Below are positions 8,968 through 17,813 of a DNA stretch of 64,000 nucleotides, piece by piece. The notes under the pieces were generated by a model, which did not search any database, was not told the origin of the DNA, and saw only the letters and a list, made by a program, of their open reading frames with translations. This stretch comes from Ectopseudomonas mendocina (GTDB taxonomy: Bacteria > Pseudomonadota > Gammaproteobacteria > Pseudomonadales > Pseudomonadaceae). The DNA is taken from assembly GCF_016008875.1 (NCBI RefSeq), contig NZ_JADTQG010000016.1, positions 1 to 64,000 of the forward strand, written 5' to 3'. The first letter of the stretch is position 1; every line of letters begins with the position of its first letter. The translations under genes and the position numbers were made by a program.

Positions 8968-9316
8968 CGAGGCGCCGGGTTCCAGGCAAGTGAAAAGGAG
9001 TGATTGTACTGCAAGGAAGGGGCCTGTTTTGAGTGTCTGTCGATCAGAGGCCGGCGAGCGACAGGTTGTTGCCGTATGTTACGTGCTGCGCAGGAGTAAC
9101 CGAGCTGTCATGGGGGCGTCATGCGTACTGGGCAAGCTCGGCGACAGGCCGATCAGTGAAGGGTGAGCCCAGCGGGCAGAGTTCGCCAGTGATCGGTCCG
9201 GGGATGAAATGCCCCTGGTGCCCTTTCGATATGCGTCAGTTATCGGCACAATTCGCGTCCACTTTTTTCCGGGGGGCTGAAAGTCCTCCATTGGCCGACC
9301 TTGCTGGGGCGACGAG
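8968..9316. other. Intergenic region between mksF and nspC
   Basis: This 349-base gap separates two divergent genes and must hold both promoters. No convincing open frame, riboswitch or strong palindrome was seen. The only clear element is a GGGGCGACGAG stretch just before the nspC ATG that can act as its ribosome site. Confidence 0.5.
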
Positions 9317-10414
9317 ATGATCCAGACGCCGTACTACCTCATCGACAAACAGAAGCTTCTGGTCAACCTGGAGAAGATCGCCTACGTGCGCGAGAACTCC
9401 GGTGCCAAGGCGCTGCTGGCGCTGAAATGCTTCGCCACCTGGTCGGTGTTCGACCTGATGCAGCAATATATGGACGGCACGACCTCATCGTCCCTCTATG
9501 AGTTGAAGCTGGGCCGGCAGAAGTTCGCGGGCGAAACCCACGCCTACAGCGTGGCCTGGGCCGACGACGAGATCGAAGAGATGGTCGCCAACTGCGACAA
9601 GATCATCTTCAACTCCATCGGCCAGCTCGAACGCTTCGCCGAGCGTACCGAGGGCACCATCCGCGGCCTGCGCGTCAACCCGCAGGTGAGCAGCTCCGAC
9701 TACCTGCTGGCCGACCCGGCGCGTCCGTTCAGCCGCCTGGGCGAATGGGACCCAGCCAAGATCGAGCAGGTCATGGGGCAGATTTCCGGCTTCATGTTCC
9801 ACAACAACTGCGAGAACGGCAGCTTCGAGCTGTTCGACAAGATGCTCACCACTATCGAGGAGCGCTTCGGCCACCTGATCGCCCAGGTCGAGTGGGTCAG
9901 CCTCGGCGGCGGCATCCACTTCACCGGCGAGGGCTATCCGATCGACGCCTTCTGCGCGCGCCTTAAAGCCTTCTCCGAGAAGTACGGCGTGCAGGTGTAT
10001 CTGGAACCGGGGGAGGCGGCGATCACCCTGAGCGCCTCGCTGGAAGTCACCGTGCTCGATACCCTGTACAACGGCAAGCACCTGGCGGTGGTCGACAGCT
10101 CGATCGAAGCGCACATGCTCGACCTGCTGATCTACCGCCTCAACGCCAAGATGGCGCCCAACGATGGCGAACATACCTACATGGTCTGCGGCAAATCCTG
10201 CCTGGCCGGGGATATCTTCGGCGAGTACCAGTTCGGCAAGCCGCTGCAGATCGGTGATCGCCTGTCGTTCATCGACGCGGCCGGTTACACCATGGTCAAG
10301 AAGAACTGGTTCAACGGCCTGAAAATGCCGTCCATCGTGGTCAAGCAACTCGACGGTAGTGTCGAGGTGGCACGTAAGTTCGAGTTCGACGACTACCTGT
10401 CCAGTCTGTCGTGA
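9317..10414 (+). CDS. nspC: Carboxynorspermidine/carboxyspermidine decarboxylase
   Basis: The 365-residue protein belongs to the alanine-racemase-fold PLP decarboxylases that finish the alternative polyamine pathway by removing CO2 from carboxyspermidine or carboxynorspermidine. The PLP lysine is expected at K37 in ALKCFATWSVFD. The glycine loop SLGGGIHF lies near residue 195, and the CGKSCLAGD motif near residue 294 contains the catalytic cysteine of fold-III decarboxylases. Length is typical for NspC. The dehydrogenase that makes its substrate follows on the same strand, although 130 bases and a palindromic repeat separate them. Which polyamine is made cannot be read from the sequence. Confidence 0.9.
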   Translation: MIQTPYYLIDKQKLLVNLEKIAYVRENSGAKALLALKCFATWSVFDLMQQYMDGTTSSSLYELKLGRQKFAGETHAYSVAWADDEIEEMVANCDKIIFNSIGQLERFAERTEGTIRGLRVNPQVSSSDYLLADPARPFSRLGEWDPAKIEQVMGQISGFMFHNNCENGSFELFDKMLTTIEERFGHLIAQVEWVSLGGGIHFTGEGYPIDAFCARLKAFSEKYGVQVYLEPGEAAITLSASLEVTVLDTLYNGKHLAVVDSSIEAHMLDLLIYRLNAKMAPNDGEHTYMVCGKSCLAGDIFGEYQFGKPLQIGDRLSFIDAAGYTMVKKNWFNGLKMPSIVVKQLDGSVEVARKFEFDDYLSSLS

Positions 10415-10420
10415 TCTTGT

Positions 10421-10497
10421 CGTAGGGTGGATGACGCTTTTCCCATCTACCATGGCGCAGGTGTTCGGTGGACGGATGAAGCGTCGTCCACCCTACG
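10421..10497. repeat. Palindromic repeat of the GTAGGGTGGA family, between nspC and the dehydrogenase gene
   Basis: CGTAGGGTGGATGACGCTT (10421-10439) is the inverted copy, with one mismatch, of the segment at 10479-10497. It begins seven bases after the nspC stop and fills most of the gap to the dehydrogenase gene. The same family occurs in the mks operon at 7568. Confidence 0.75.
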
Positions 10498-10547
10498 ATT
10501 TCCAACGTAATCATTGTCCAAAACGCAGTACCCAGGAGGTGAAACAA

Positions 10548-11792
10548 TTGAAGAAGAACGTTCTGATCATTGGAGCAGGAGGTGTTGCCAAGGTGGTGGC
10601 CCATAAGTGCGCGCAACACAATGACGAGTTAGGTCGCATTGCAATTGCGTCGCGCAACATCTCCAAATGCCAGGCCATCATCGACAGCGTGCAGGCAAAG
10701 GGCGGCCTCAAGCAGCCCGGCGAGATCAAAGCCTATGCGCTGAACGCCCTGGACGTGGAAGCAACCAAGGCACTTATCCGCGAGACCGAATCGCAGATCG
10801 TCATCAACGTCGGTTCGGCGTTTCTCAACATGTCCGTGCTGCGCGCCTGTATCGACACCGGCGTCGCCTATCTGGACACCGCCATCCACGAAGATCCGAG
10901 CAAGATCTGTGAAACCCCGCCGTGGTATGGCAACTACGAGTGGAAGCACCTGGCCGAATGCCAGGACAAGGGCGTGACCGCCATCCTCGGTGTCGGCTTC
11001 GATCCGGGCGTGGTCAACTCCTATGCCGCTCTGGCGCAACAACAGTACTTCGACAAGATCGAGTCGATCGACATCCTCGACGTCAACGCCGGTTCGCACG
11101 GCAAGTACTTCGCCACCAATTTCGACCCGGAAATCAATTTCCGCGAATTCACCGGCACGGTCTACAGCTGGCAGAACAGCCAGTGGACCAGCAATAGCAT
11201 GTTCGAAGTCAAACGCACCGACGATCTGCCGGTGGTGGGCGAACAGAACCTGTACCTGACCGGCCATGACGAGGTGCACTCGCTGTCCAAGCACCTCGAC
11301 GTGCCGAACGTCCGTTTCTGGATGAGCTTCGGCGATCACTACATCAACGTGTTCACCGTGCTGAAGAACCTCGGCCTGCTCTCCGAACAACCGGTCAAGA
11401 CCGCCGAAGGCCTTGAAGTGGTGCCGCTGAAAGTGGTCAAGGCAGTGCTGCCCGACCCCGCCTCGCTGGCGCCGGGCTACACCGGCAAGACCTGCATCGG
11501 CGACCTGGTCAAGGGCACCAAGGATGGCCAGCCGCGCGAGCTGTTCATCTACAACGTGGCCGACCACGAAGAAGCCTTCGCCGAGACCGACAGCCAGGGT
11601 ATCTCCTACACCGCCGGCGTGCCGCCGGTCGCCGCAGCGCTGCTGGTCGCGCGTGGCGAGTGGGATGCCAAGCGCATGGTCAACGTCGAACAGCTGCCCG
11701 CCGAGCCGTTCCTGGAGCTGCTGGACGTGATGGGCCTGCCCACACGTATCAAGGATGAGCACGGAGACCGTCCGTGGAATCAGCCAGCCTGA
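10548..11792 (+). CDS. Carboxy(nor)spermidine dehydrogenase, saccharopine-dehydrogenase family
   Basis: The 414-residue NAD(P)H-dependent enzyme condenses aspartate semialdehyde with a diamine (putrescine or diaminopropane) to give carboxy(nor)spermidine, the substrate of the NspC gene upstream. It begins with the Rossmann motif LIIGAGGVAKVV and carries the family blocks VINVGSAFLNMSVLRACID, GFDPGVVNSYAAL and DVNAGSHGKYFATNF. The start chosen is TTG at 10548, preceded at seven bases by a full AGGAGGT ribosome site. The open frame continues upstream only through the repeat and into nspC. A rho-independent terminator follows at 11809. Confidence 0.9.
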   Translation: MKKNVLIIGAGGVAKVVAHKCAQHNDELGRIAIASRNISKCQAIIDSVQAKGGLKQPGEIKAYALNALDVEATKALIRETESQIVINVGSAFLNMSVLRACIDTGVAYLDTAIHEDPSKICETPPWYGNYEWKHLAECQDKGVTAILGVGFDPGVVNSYAALAQQQYFDKIESIDILDVNAGSHGKYFATNFDPEINFREFTGTVYSWQNSQWTSNSMFEVKRTDDLPVVGEQNLYLTGHDEVHSLSKHLDVPNVRFWMSFGDHYINVFTVLKNLGLLSEQPVKTAEGLEVVPLKVVKAVLPDPASLAPGYTGKTCIGDLVKGTKDGQPRELFIYNVADHEEAFAETDSQGISYTAGVPPVAAALLVARGEWDAKRMVNVEQLPAEPFLELLDVMGLPTRIKDEHGDRPWNQPA

Positions 11793-11808
11793 TACAGCCC
11801 GCAGCATG

Positions 11809-11838
11809 AAAAAAGGATCGCCTCGGCGATCCTTTTTT
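11809..11838. terminator. Bidirectional rho-independent terminator
   Basis: AAAAAAGGATCGCC pairs with GGCGATCCTTTTTT around a TC loop. It serves the dehydrogenase gene on the plus strand and the chemoreceptor gene on the minus strand, which converge here. Confidence 0.9.
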
Positions 11839-11857
11839 CGTTATGGCGACGCTAGCG

Positions 11858-13483
11858 TCAGACCTTGAAGCGGCCCACCAACTGGTTGAGGTCGGCGGCC
11901 AGGCGCGACAGTTCGTGGCTGGAGGCGCTGGTTTGGTGCGCGCCGGTGGCCGATTGCAGCGACAGGTCGCGGATGTTCACCAGATTGCGGTCCACCTCGC
12001 GGGCCACCTGAGCCTGCTGCTCCGCCGCGCTGGCGATCACCAGGTTGCGCTCGTACATCTCGCTGATGCCCACGGTGATTTCGTCCAGCGCGCTGCCGGC
12101 GCTCTGTGCCAGTTCGCGAGTGGCACGTGCGCGATCGTTGCTCGACTGCATCGAGGTCAGCGCCTGGCTGGCACCGGTGCGCATGCTGGAGACCATCTGC
12201 TCGATCTCCTGGGTGGAGTTCTGCGTGCGGTGGGCGAGGGCGCGTACTTCATCGGCCACTACGGCGAAACCTCGGCCGGATTCGCCGGCGCGCGCTGCCT
12301 CGATGGCGGCATTGAGCGCCAGCAGGTTGGTCTGTTCGGCGATCGCGCGGATCACGTCGAGTACCTTGCCGATTTCCTGCGACTGCTCGGCGACGCGCTG
12401 TACCAGCGACGAGGTGCTTTCCACCTCTCCGGACAGGTCGCTGATGGCCGCGATGGTTTCCGCGACGCGCGCCTGGCCCGACTGCGCCGACTGGTTGGAC
12501 GTCTTCGAGGCCTCCGAAGTGGACACCGCGTTGCGCGCCACTTCGTCCACCGCCGCGCTCATCTCGTTGACGGCAGTGGCGGCCTGTTCGATCTCGTCGT
12601 TCTGCCGCTGGATGCCGCGGCCTGCTTCTTCGGTCACCGCATTGAGCTCTTCGGCCGCCGCCGCCAGTTGAGTCGAGGAGCCGCTGATTTCCGCCAGGGT
12701 GTCGCGCAGGCGCTGCTGCATCTGCGCCAGGGCGGTCTGCAACTGGCTGACCTCGTCGCGCCCGGCAACCTGGATGCGCTGGGTCAGGTCGCCGGCGGCG
12801 ACATGCTGGGCCGCTTCCACGGCACCTTTGAGCGGGCCGACGATGCTACGGGTCAGCAGCCAGGCCAGTAGTACGGTGACCAGCGCAGCGAGAGCGATCA
12901 CGGCAATGACGATCAACTGTGAGCGGGCGTACTCGTCCGCCGACACCTGGCCTTCCAGGGCAATGCCCTTGCTGTAGATCTCGCCGAGTTCGGCGAGCTG
13001 AGCGCCGGTGCCGTCGACCACCGGCTTCATATCCACCAGCAGCAGCTTGTTGAGTGCTTCGCTGTTACTGCTGCGGGCCAGCACGAAGGAGTCGGCCATA
13101 CCGCGCTGGTAGGCCGCGAAGTCGCGGCGGAATTGGTCGTAGATGCGCTGCTCTTCCGGCGTATCGATGAAGGGCTCGAAGTCGCGGATGTTCTGTTCGA
13201 GCACCTTGTTGCGCGCCTCGTATTGGCTCAGGTAGGTGTCGACGTTGTTCGGGTCGGGGTCCAGCGCCACGCGCAGGGAAATGGTGCGGATGCGCAGCAT
13301 GTTCTCGCGAATGGAGTCGACGGCGCGGATGCTCGGCACCCAGTCGGTTTCGATGTTGGTGGCCCGCTCGCGGATATTCGACATGGTGGCGAGCGAGAAC
13401 ACGCCGAGAAAGGCCACCATCAGGGCGATCAGGGCAAAACCAAAGGCAGCGCGAGGAGCGATGTTCCAGTTGCGTAGCAGCAT
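11858..13483 (-). CDS. Methyl-accepting chemotaxis protein, 4HB sensor type
   Basis: The 541-residue receptor has a membrane helix at about residues 12-33 and a periplasmic four-helix-bundle-like sensor (about 35-188, with DWVPSIRAVDSIRENMLRIR at its start). A second helix lies near 190-212 and a HAMP domain follows at about 213-266. The cytoplasmic domain has the near-invariant tip IAEQTNLLALNAAIEAARAG followed by GRGFAVVADEVRALA. Glutamine/glutamate pairs suitable for methylation flank it. It should signal through CheA/CheW. The ligand is unknown; 4HB receptors of pseudomonads often sense small organic acids. No CheB/CheR-binding pentapeptide is present at the C-terminus, which ends GRFKV. 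Confidence 0.93.
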   Translation of the reverse strand: MLLRNWNIAPRAAFGFALIALMVAFLGVFSLATMSNIRERATNIETDWVPSIRAVDSIRENMLRIRTISLRVALDPDPNNVDTYLSQYEARNKVLEQNIRDFEPFIDTPEEQRIYDQFRRDFAAYQRGMADSFVLARSSNSEALNKLLLVDMKPVVDGTGAQLAELGEIYSKGIALEGQVSADEYARSQLIVIAVIALAALVTVLLAWLLTRSIVGPLKGAVEAAQHVAAGDLTQRIQVAGRDEVSQLQTALAQMQQRLRDTLAEISGSSTQLAAAAEELNAVTEEAGRGIQRQNDEIEQAATAVNEMSAAVDEVARNAVSTSEASKTSNQSAQSGQARVAETIAAISDLSGEVESTSSLVQRVAEQSQEIGKVLDVIRAIAEQTNLLALNAAIEAARAGESGRGFAVVADEVRALAHRTQNSTQEIEQMVSSMRTGASQALTSMQSSNDRARATRELAQSAGSALDEITVGISEMYERNLVIASAAEQQAQVAREVDRNLVNIRDLSLQSATGAHQTSASSHELSRLAADLNQLVGRFKV

Positions 13484-13659
13484 GTAAGCCTCACTGGGGG
13501 CGGGCAGGCAGAATTGTTTTCGTTATGGGATATCGGCTGGCGAGGTGCCGGCTTGAACCGCTGGATGCGGAGTTTTCGGCGGTTATGAGTCATTGCAATG
13601 AATAGTTACATAGTCGTACGATGACTGACCACAACAATCACAATAGCAAGGCCGCCATC

Positions 13660-14790
13660 ATGATCAGACCCCTCGTATTCGCCGCCACCCTCGCTTCGAC
13701 CCTGGTGATGTCCGCACACGCTGCCACCTTCGCCTACATCTCGAGCCCTAACGACGGGCTGATCTCGCAGTACCGCCTGAATGACGCCACCGGCGCCATC
13801 GAACTGGTCGAACAGATCCAGGCTGGCGACAAGGTGAACCCCATGGCCCTGTCCCCTGACGGCACCCTGTTGTTTGCTGCGCAGCGCGTCGCGCCCTTCA
13901 CCGTGCTCAGTTACCGCATAGACGCCAAGACCGGGCATCTGGAAAAAATCGGCCAGGCGCCGCTGGCCGACAGCATGGCCTACCTGTCCACGGACCGCAG
14001 CGGACGTTTCCTGATGGCGGCCTCCTATGGCGGTGCCTTGCTCAGCGTGCAGGCCATCGGCACGGACGGCCAGGTAGCGGATAAGATCGCCGTCTACAAG
14101 ACCGGCCCCTTCGCCCACTCGATCCGCTCGGATCTGAGTGATCGTTTCGTCTACGCCGGCAATCTCGGGGTCGACAAGGTGCTGCAGTTCAGCCAGGACA
14201 AGACCACCGGCGCACTGACGCCGATCGGCGAAGGCTACGCCAGAACCGCAGCCAATACCGGGCCTCGCCATTTCCTGTTCTCGCCCAACGGCAAATTCCT
14301 CTATGTGGTGGGCGAGCTGAGCGGCACAGTCAGCGGTTATGCCATCGACGAGAGTAGCGGTGAATTGAAGCAGGTGAGCGAAGCCAATGGCATCCCTGCG
14401 TCCCTGGGTCTGGCCCATGGTGAAGCGCGCAGTGCTGCCAACAACGATCTCAAGGATGATCTGACCCCGCGTATCTGGGCGGCCGACATTCGCCTGTCGC
14501 CGGACGGCACCTTGCTCTACATCACCGAACGCACCACCAGTTCGGTGTCGGCCTTCAGGGTCGATCCTGACAGCGGCAGCTTGAGCTTCCATGGCAACTA
14601 CCCGGTCGAGGAAAAGCAGCCGCGCAACATCGCCTTCTTCCCCAATGGCAAATGGCTGCTGGTGACGGGTGAAAAAAGCCAGACGGTCGGCAGTTACGCA
14701 ATTGGCGACCAGGGCCAGCTCAAGCGCGTTGGCGAAGCCAGGTCGGGCGATGGCGCGCTGTGGATCGAGATCCTGCAAGCCAAACCCTGA
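13660..14790 (+). CDS. Secreted lactonase-family beta-propeller protein
   Basis: The protein (376 residues from the chosen start) begins with a signal peptide, MIRPLVFAATLASTLVMSAHA. It continues as a seven-bladed propeller of the lactonase (6-phosphogluconolactonase-like, Pfam Lactonase) family. Repeated SPDG/SPNGKFLYV blades are visible near residues 60, 205, 275 and 325. An earlier in-frame ATG at 13621 would add 13 polar residues before the signal peptide and has no ribosome site, so 13660 was chosen. Family members hydrolyse sugar lactones or act as unknown propellers. The export signal argues against a role in the cytosolic pentose phosphate route. It stands alone between two terminators. 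Confidence 0.82.
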   Translation: MIRPLVFAATLASTLVMSAHAATFAYISSPNDGLISQYRLNDATGAIELVEQIQAGDKVNPMALSPDGTLLFAAQRVAPFTVLSYRIDAKTGHLEKIGQAPLADSMAYLSTDRSGRFLMAASYGGALLSVQAIGTDGQVADKIAVYKTGPFAHSIRSDLSDRFVYAGNLGVDKVLQFSQDKTTGALTPIGEGYARTAANTGPRHFLFSPNGKFLYVVGELSGTVSGYAIDESSGELKQVSEANGIPASLGLAHGEARSAANNDLKDDLTPRIWAADIRLSPDGTLLYITERTTSSVSAFRVDPDSGSLSFHGNYPVEEKQPRNIAFFPNGKWLLVTGEKSQTVGSYAIGDQGQLKRVGEARSGDGALWIEILQAKP

Positions 14791-14809
14791 CCGCTCTTTG
14801 TGCATGACG

Positions 14810-14837
14810 AAAAAGGATCGCCACGGCGATCCTTTTT
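14810..14837. terminator. Rho-independent terminator after the propeller gene
   Basis: AAAAAGGATCGCC and GGCGATCCTTTTT pair around a short AC loop, followed by a T run. The stem is almost the same as that at 11809. Confidence 0.88.
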
Positions 14838-15011
14838 CGTTTCAGAGTGGGCTCAGATTGTCACCAGGCTGATGCCCTGGCAGCACGGCGTGGCGAATGT
14901 GCCTGCACGGCTGACGCTGGCGCAGGTTTTCATGGCGCCTTCACTTCAACGAGCAGAAGGCTCAGGGACTATCCGCGCCCCTCGATTCACGCGACAATCG
15001 CCCCCTATCAA

Positions 15012-15824
15012 ATGACTGCACTGGATACTTCTGCTTTGAACGCCGAGCTGCGCCGTCGCGCCTACCTCGATGCCATGCAGGTAGCCACTTGGCTGCCGCG
15101 TACCGAGCTGCCCTTTGCCGCGCCGTCGCGTGCCGAATTGCTGGCGCCGCCGCCTGCCGAAGCGCCGCTGAATGTCGTCAGTGAATCGGTGGCAGCGGTG
15201 GCCGAGCCGGTACGCGAGACGCCGGCCGAGCGGCCGAAGATCGAGATTCCGCGCCCAGGCGCCCAGCCGCGCCAGACGGCTGTCGAACCGGTGGCGGAGC
15301 CGGAACCTGTCGAGGAAAAACCGGCTCGGGTCAGTGCACCGCCGCCACGTTTTGCCCTGCAGTTGCTGCGTGCCGGTGATTGCGCCCTGCTGGTGGAGCT
15401 GCCCACCGGTCAGCCGTTCCAGAGCCGCGATCCAGCCTACGTCCTGCTCAAGGATCTGTTGCGCGCCGCCGGTCTGCCGGACAGCCCGCAGCTGCTCGGC
15501 GAGCCGGTGCGCTGGCCGCTGCTGGTGCGCGGTAACCTGGGTCAGGGACCGGAGGCGGCGCTGGAGTTCGTGCAGAGCTTCGTGGCTGCACGCCTGGAAG
15601 AGCAGCCCAGCGCCTGTCTGTGGCTGGTCGGCCTGCCGGCCATTCGCTTCGCTGGCGAGGGTGACGAGCACAGCTACAACCGTGAGCTGCAGATCGAGGG
15701 CCTTGGCGCCTGCTGGGCGTTGCCGGGCCTGGAGCTGCTGATGGAAGAACCAACGCGCAAGCGCGAGCTGTGGCAGGCCATGCGGAGAATCCGCCAGCGC
15801 TGGTCAGCCCCTGCTCAATCCTGA
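15012..15824 (+). CDS. holD: Probable DNA polymerase III psi subunit
   Basis: The 270-residue protein lies directly upstream of rimI, the same arrangement as E. coli holD-rimI. Pseudomonas psi is known to be longer than the enteric protein, with an unrelated-looking N-terminal extension. Here residues about 45-115 are a P, E, A and R-rich, probably disordered linker. The folded part starts at about 120 (RFALQLLRAGDCALLVELPTG). Psi together with chi links the clamp loader to SSB. The N-terminal segment ELRRRAYLDAMQVATWLPR fits the short psi peptide that binds the clamp loader; that mapping is inference. Identification rests mainly on synteny. RBS is weak; the ATG at 15012 is the first that leaves a sensible N-terminus. 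Confidence 0.7.
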   Translation: MTALDTSALNAELRRRAYLDAMQVATWLPRTELPFAAPSRAELLAPPPAEAPLNVVSESVAAVAEPVRETPAERPKIEIPRPGAQPRQTAVEPVAEPEPVEEKPARVSAPPPRFALQLLRAGDCALLVELPTGQPFQSRDPAYVLLKDLLRAAGLPDSPQLLGEPVRWPLLVRGNLGQGPEAALEFVQSFVAARLEEQPSACLWLVGLPAIRFAGEGDEHSYNRELQIEGLGACWALPGLELLMEEPTRKRELWQAMRRIRQRWSAPAQS

Positions 15825-15856
15825 GAACACCCGTCTTTGTGCCTGAGTTACGCCCG

Positions 15857-16309
15857 ATGAGCGATGCGATTTCCTTCCGCCCGATGACCGAGGCGGATCT
15901 CGATGCCGTGCTGAAGATCGAATACGCCGCCTTCAGCCATCCGTGGACGCGCGGCATCTTCACCGACAGCCTCAAGTCCTATAACTGCTGGCTGATGTTC
16001 GAGGGCAATCAGCAGGTCGGTCATGGCGTGATCAACCTGATCCTCGACGAAGCGCATCTGCTCAATATCACCATCAAGCCGGAAAGCCAGGGCCGTGGCC
16101 TTGGCTTGCGCCTGCTCGAACATCTGATGAAAGAGGCCTTTGAACTGGGCGGGCGCGAGTGCTTTCTTGAAGTGCGCGCCAGCAACCAGAGCGCCTACCG
16201 CTTGTACGAGCGTTTCGGCTTCAACGAAGTGGGGCGCCGCCGCGATTACTACCCGGCAGTCGGTGGGCGTGAAGACGCGTTGGTGATGGCCTGCACGCTG
16301 GTCGATTGA
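15857..16309 (+). CDS. rimI: Ribosomal protein S18 alanine N-acetyltransferase
   Basis: The 150-residue GNAT enzyme acetylates the N-terminal alanine of ribosomal protein S18. The acetyl-CoA loop reads QGRGLGLRLLEHL near residue 80. The family-typical EVRASNQSAYRLYERFGF block follows near residue 112 and YYPA...EDALVM near the end. An upstream in-frame start at 15770 lies inside holD; the ATG at 15857 gives the usual RimI N-terminus (MSDAISFRPMTEADL). It is 32 bases after holD and probably in the same transcript. Confidence 0.92.
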   Translation: MSDAISFRPMTEADLDAVLKIEYAAFSHPWTRGIFTDSLKSYNCWLMFEGNQQVGHGVINLILDEAHLLNITIKPESQGRGLGLRLLEHLMKEAFELGGRECFLEVRASNQSAYRLYERFGFNEVGRRRDYYPAVGGREDALVMACTLVD

Positions 16310-16330
16310 TGTCATTACTTTAAAAACGCA

Positions 16331-16349
16331 GCCCGGATGCAATCCGGGC
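16331..16349. repeat. Short perfect palindrome between rimI and nnrS
   Basis: GCCCGGAT-GCA-ATCCGGGC lies between two convergent genes. A diverged copy lies at about 20822-20838. It has no T run but may act as a transcription barrier. Confidence 0.6.
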
Positions 16350-16381
16350 TACGGTCTGGCCGTTTGATTGCACCAGGCGTT

Positions 16382-17551
16382 TCACCCCGGATGCCCATCC
16401 ACTCGCGCCTGACACAGCATCGACGCGTAATACCAGGCGAACAGGGCGAAGGCCACGGCCCAGCATAGCGCCGCTAGCCATAGCCAGCTGCTGCCCGCCG
16501 CGACTCGAATCAGCGCGCCCAGATTGAGCAGACCGAAGGCCCAAGCCATTGCCTTCGGCGGTTGCAATGCACGGCCGGTATGACCGAGGCTGACCCGCGC
16601 CATCATCGCCAGGATCAGCCCGCCCATCGCACCCACCGCCAGCGCGTGGTTGGCCAAGCTGGATTGCGTCAGCCAGCCCAGGTGCCACGCAGCCATACCG
16701 AGCGTGGCGAGCAACAGCCAGGCGTAGGCCAGGTGCAGGGACCACAGCAGCGGTACGCGCCAGACGCCGCGCAGGTGCCAGCGCCACAGGCGCAGGCCGT
16801 GCAGCACGCTCAGTACGACGAAAGGCACGGCCAGCCAGGAACTGGGCCGCAGGTTGGGCCCGCTGGCGAACAGCGCGGCGACCAGCACACCGCAAACCAG
16901 CAGCAAACGATCCTGCCAGGGATGGGCAGCGAAGGCCTCGATCCGGCCCAGGCCGCGCTGGGTGAAAAAGGGGATCACGCGACCACCGATCAAGCTCAGC
17001 ATAACGGCGATCAGCCACAGTGCGGCCAGTGCGCCACGGCGTTGCAGCCCATCGTCGCCCAGCACCAGGCCGGCGAGGGTGAGGGACTGGCAGAGCGCGA
17101 GCAGGCTCAGCACCAGCAGGATTGGGTAGTTGTTGCCTTGCCGCGCGGCAATCAACTGGCGCGCCATCTGCGCAATGAACAGGCCGATAAAGGCCAGTTG
17201 CAGAACTGCCAGCAGTGCCAGCGGGACGGGGAAGAACCACACCAGGCGCGCGGCCAACCACAGTCCGAACAGAGCGATCAGGGGGCGGCCGCTGAGACCC
17301 GGACTCCCGGTCCAGGTCTGTACGGTAGTGAGCAGGAAGCCGGCGATGATCGCCAGGCCGAAACCGAAGGGCATCTCGTGGCGATGCCAGGCCAGCATGC
17401 CACCGGGCACTGCGGGGCTCGTCAGCCCGTGCAGCGCCGCCGCCCAGAGGGCGACGGCAAACAGGGCGAACAGCGCGCCAGCGAGAAAGAACGAGCGGAA
17501 GCCAAGACGCCAGAGCGGCGCGATGGCCAGAGCCTGCTTACGATCAAGCAA
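16382..17551 (-). CDS. nnrS: NnrS family haem-copper membrane protein
   Basis: The 389-residue protein has about twelve hydrophobic segments. It carries the NnrS signature HRHEMPFGFG near residue 56, and further conserved blocks such as GGRVIPFFTQRG and SLGHTGR. NnrS proteins protect cells from nitric oxide and related metal nitrosyl stress, and are usually under NO-responsive control. Its start overlaps the stop of the small gene at 17544-17795. Together with the flavohaemoglobin gene upstream this forms a three-gene minus-strand NO-response operon. Confidence 0.9.
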   Translation of the reverse strand: MLDRKQALAIAPLWRLGFRSFFLAGALFALFAVALWAAALHGLTSPAVPGGMLAWHRHEMPFGFGLAIIAGFLLTTVQTWTGSPGLSGRPLIALFGLWLAARLVWFFPVPLALLAVLQLAFIGLFIAQMARQLIAARQGNNYPILLVLSLLALCQSLTLAGLVLGDDGLQRRGALAALWLIAVMLSLIGGRVIPFFTQRGLGRIEAFAAHPWQDRLLLVCGVLVAALFASGPNLRPSSWLAVPFVVLSVLHGLRLWRWHLRGVWRVPLLWSLHLAYAWLLLATLGMAAWHLGWLTQSSLANHALAVGAMGGLILAMMARVSLGHTGRALQPPKAMAWAFGLLNLGALIRVAAGSSWLWLAALCWAVAFALFAWYYASMLCQARVDGHPG

Positions 17552-17795
17552 TTGTATGAGCGCTTGTTCTCTCTTTCAGGCGTTCCTGCGCGATCAGGCG
17601 CAGCACGTAGCCGATCTTCAGCACGCTGGGACCGATCAGTGTCAGGCTGTGTGCCAGCACCAACGTCGGTACGTTCAGGTGCCTCTCCAGGCCATAAGCC
17701 GCCAGCACGCCCAGGAGCAGCAGGACGAGCCCGGCCCAAAGCAACTGGCTGGACAAATGCAGGATCTGCATAGGTGGGAGATTGAGCGGATACAT
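17544..17795 (-). CDS. Small membrane protein of the NO-response operon
   Basis: The 83-residue protein has two hydrophobic helices (about residues 11-33 and 45-66) ending in a basic tail. It lies 18 bases after fhp, and its stop overlaps the nnrS start by eight bases, so it is almost certainly co-translated with nnrS. It matches no family known to me with certainty; small membrane proteins of this kind are common beside nnrS in pseudomonads. A role in NO handling is inferred from position only. Confidence 0.75.
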   Translation of the reverse strand: MYPLNLPPMQILHLSSQLLWAGLVLLLLGVLAAYGLERHLNVPTLVLAHSLTLIGPSVLKIGYVLRLIAQERLKERTSAHTIA

Positions 17796-17813
17796 GATTC
17801 ACCTCCTCGTTGA

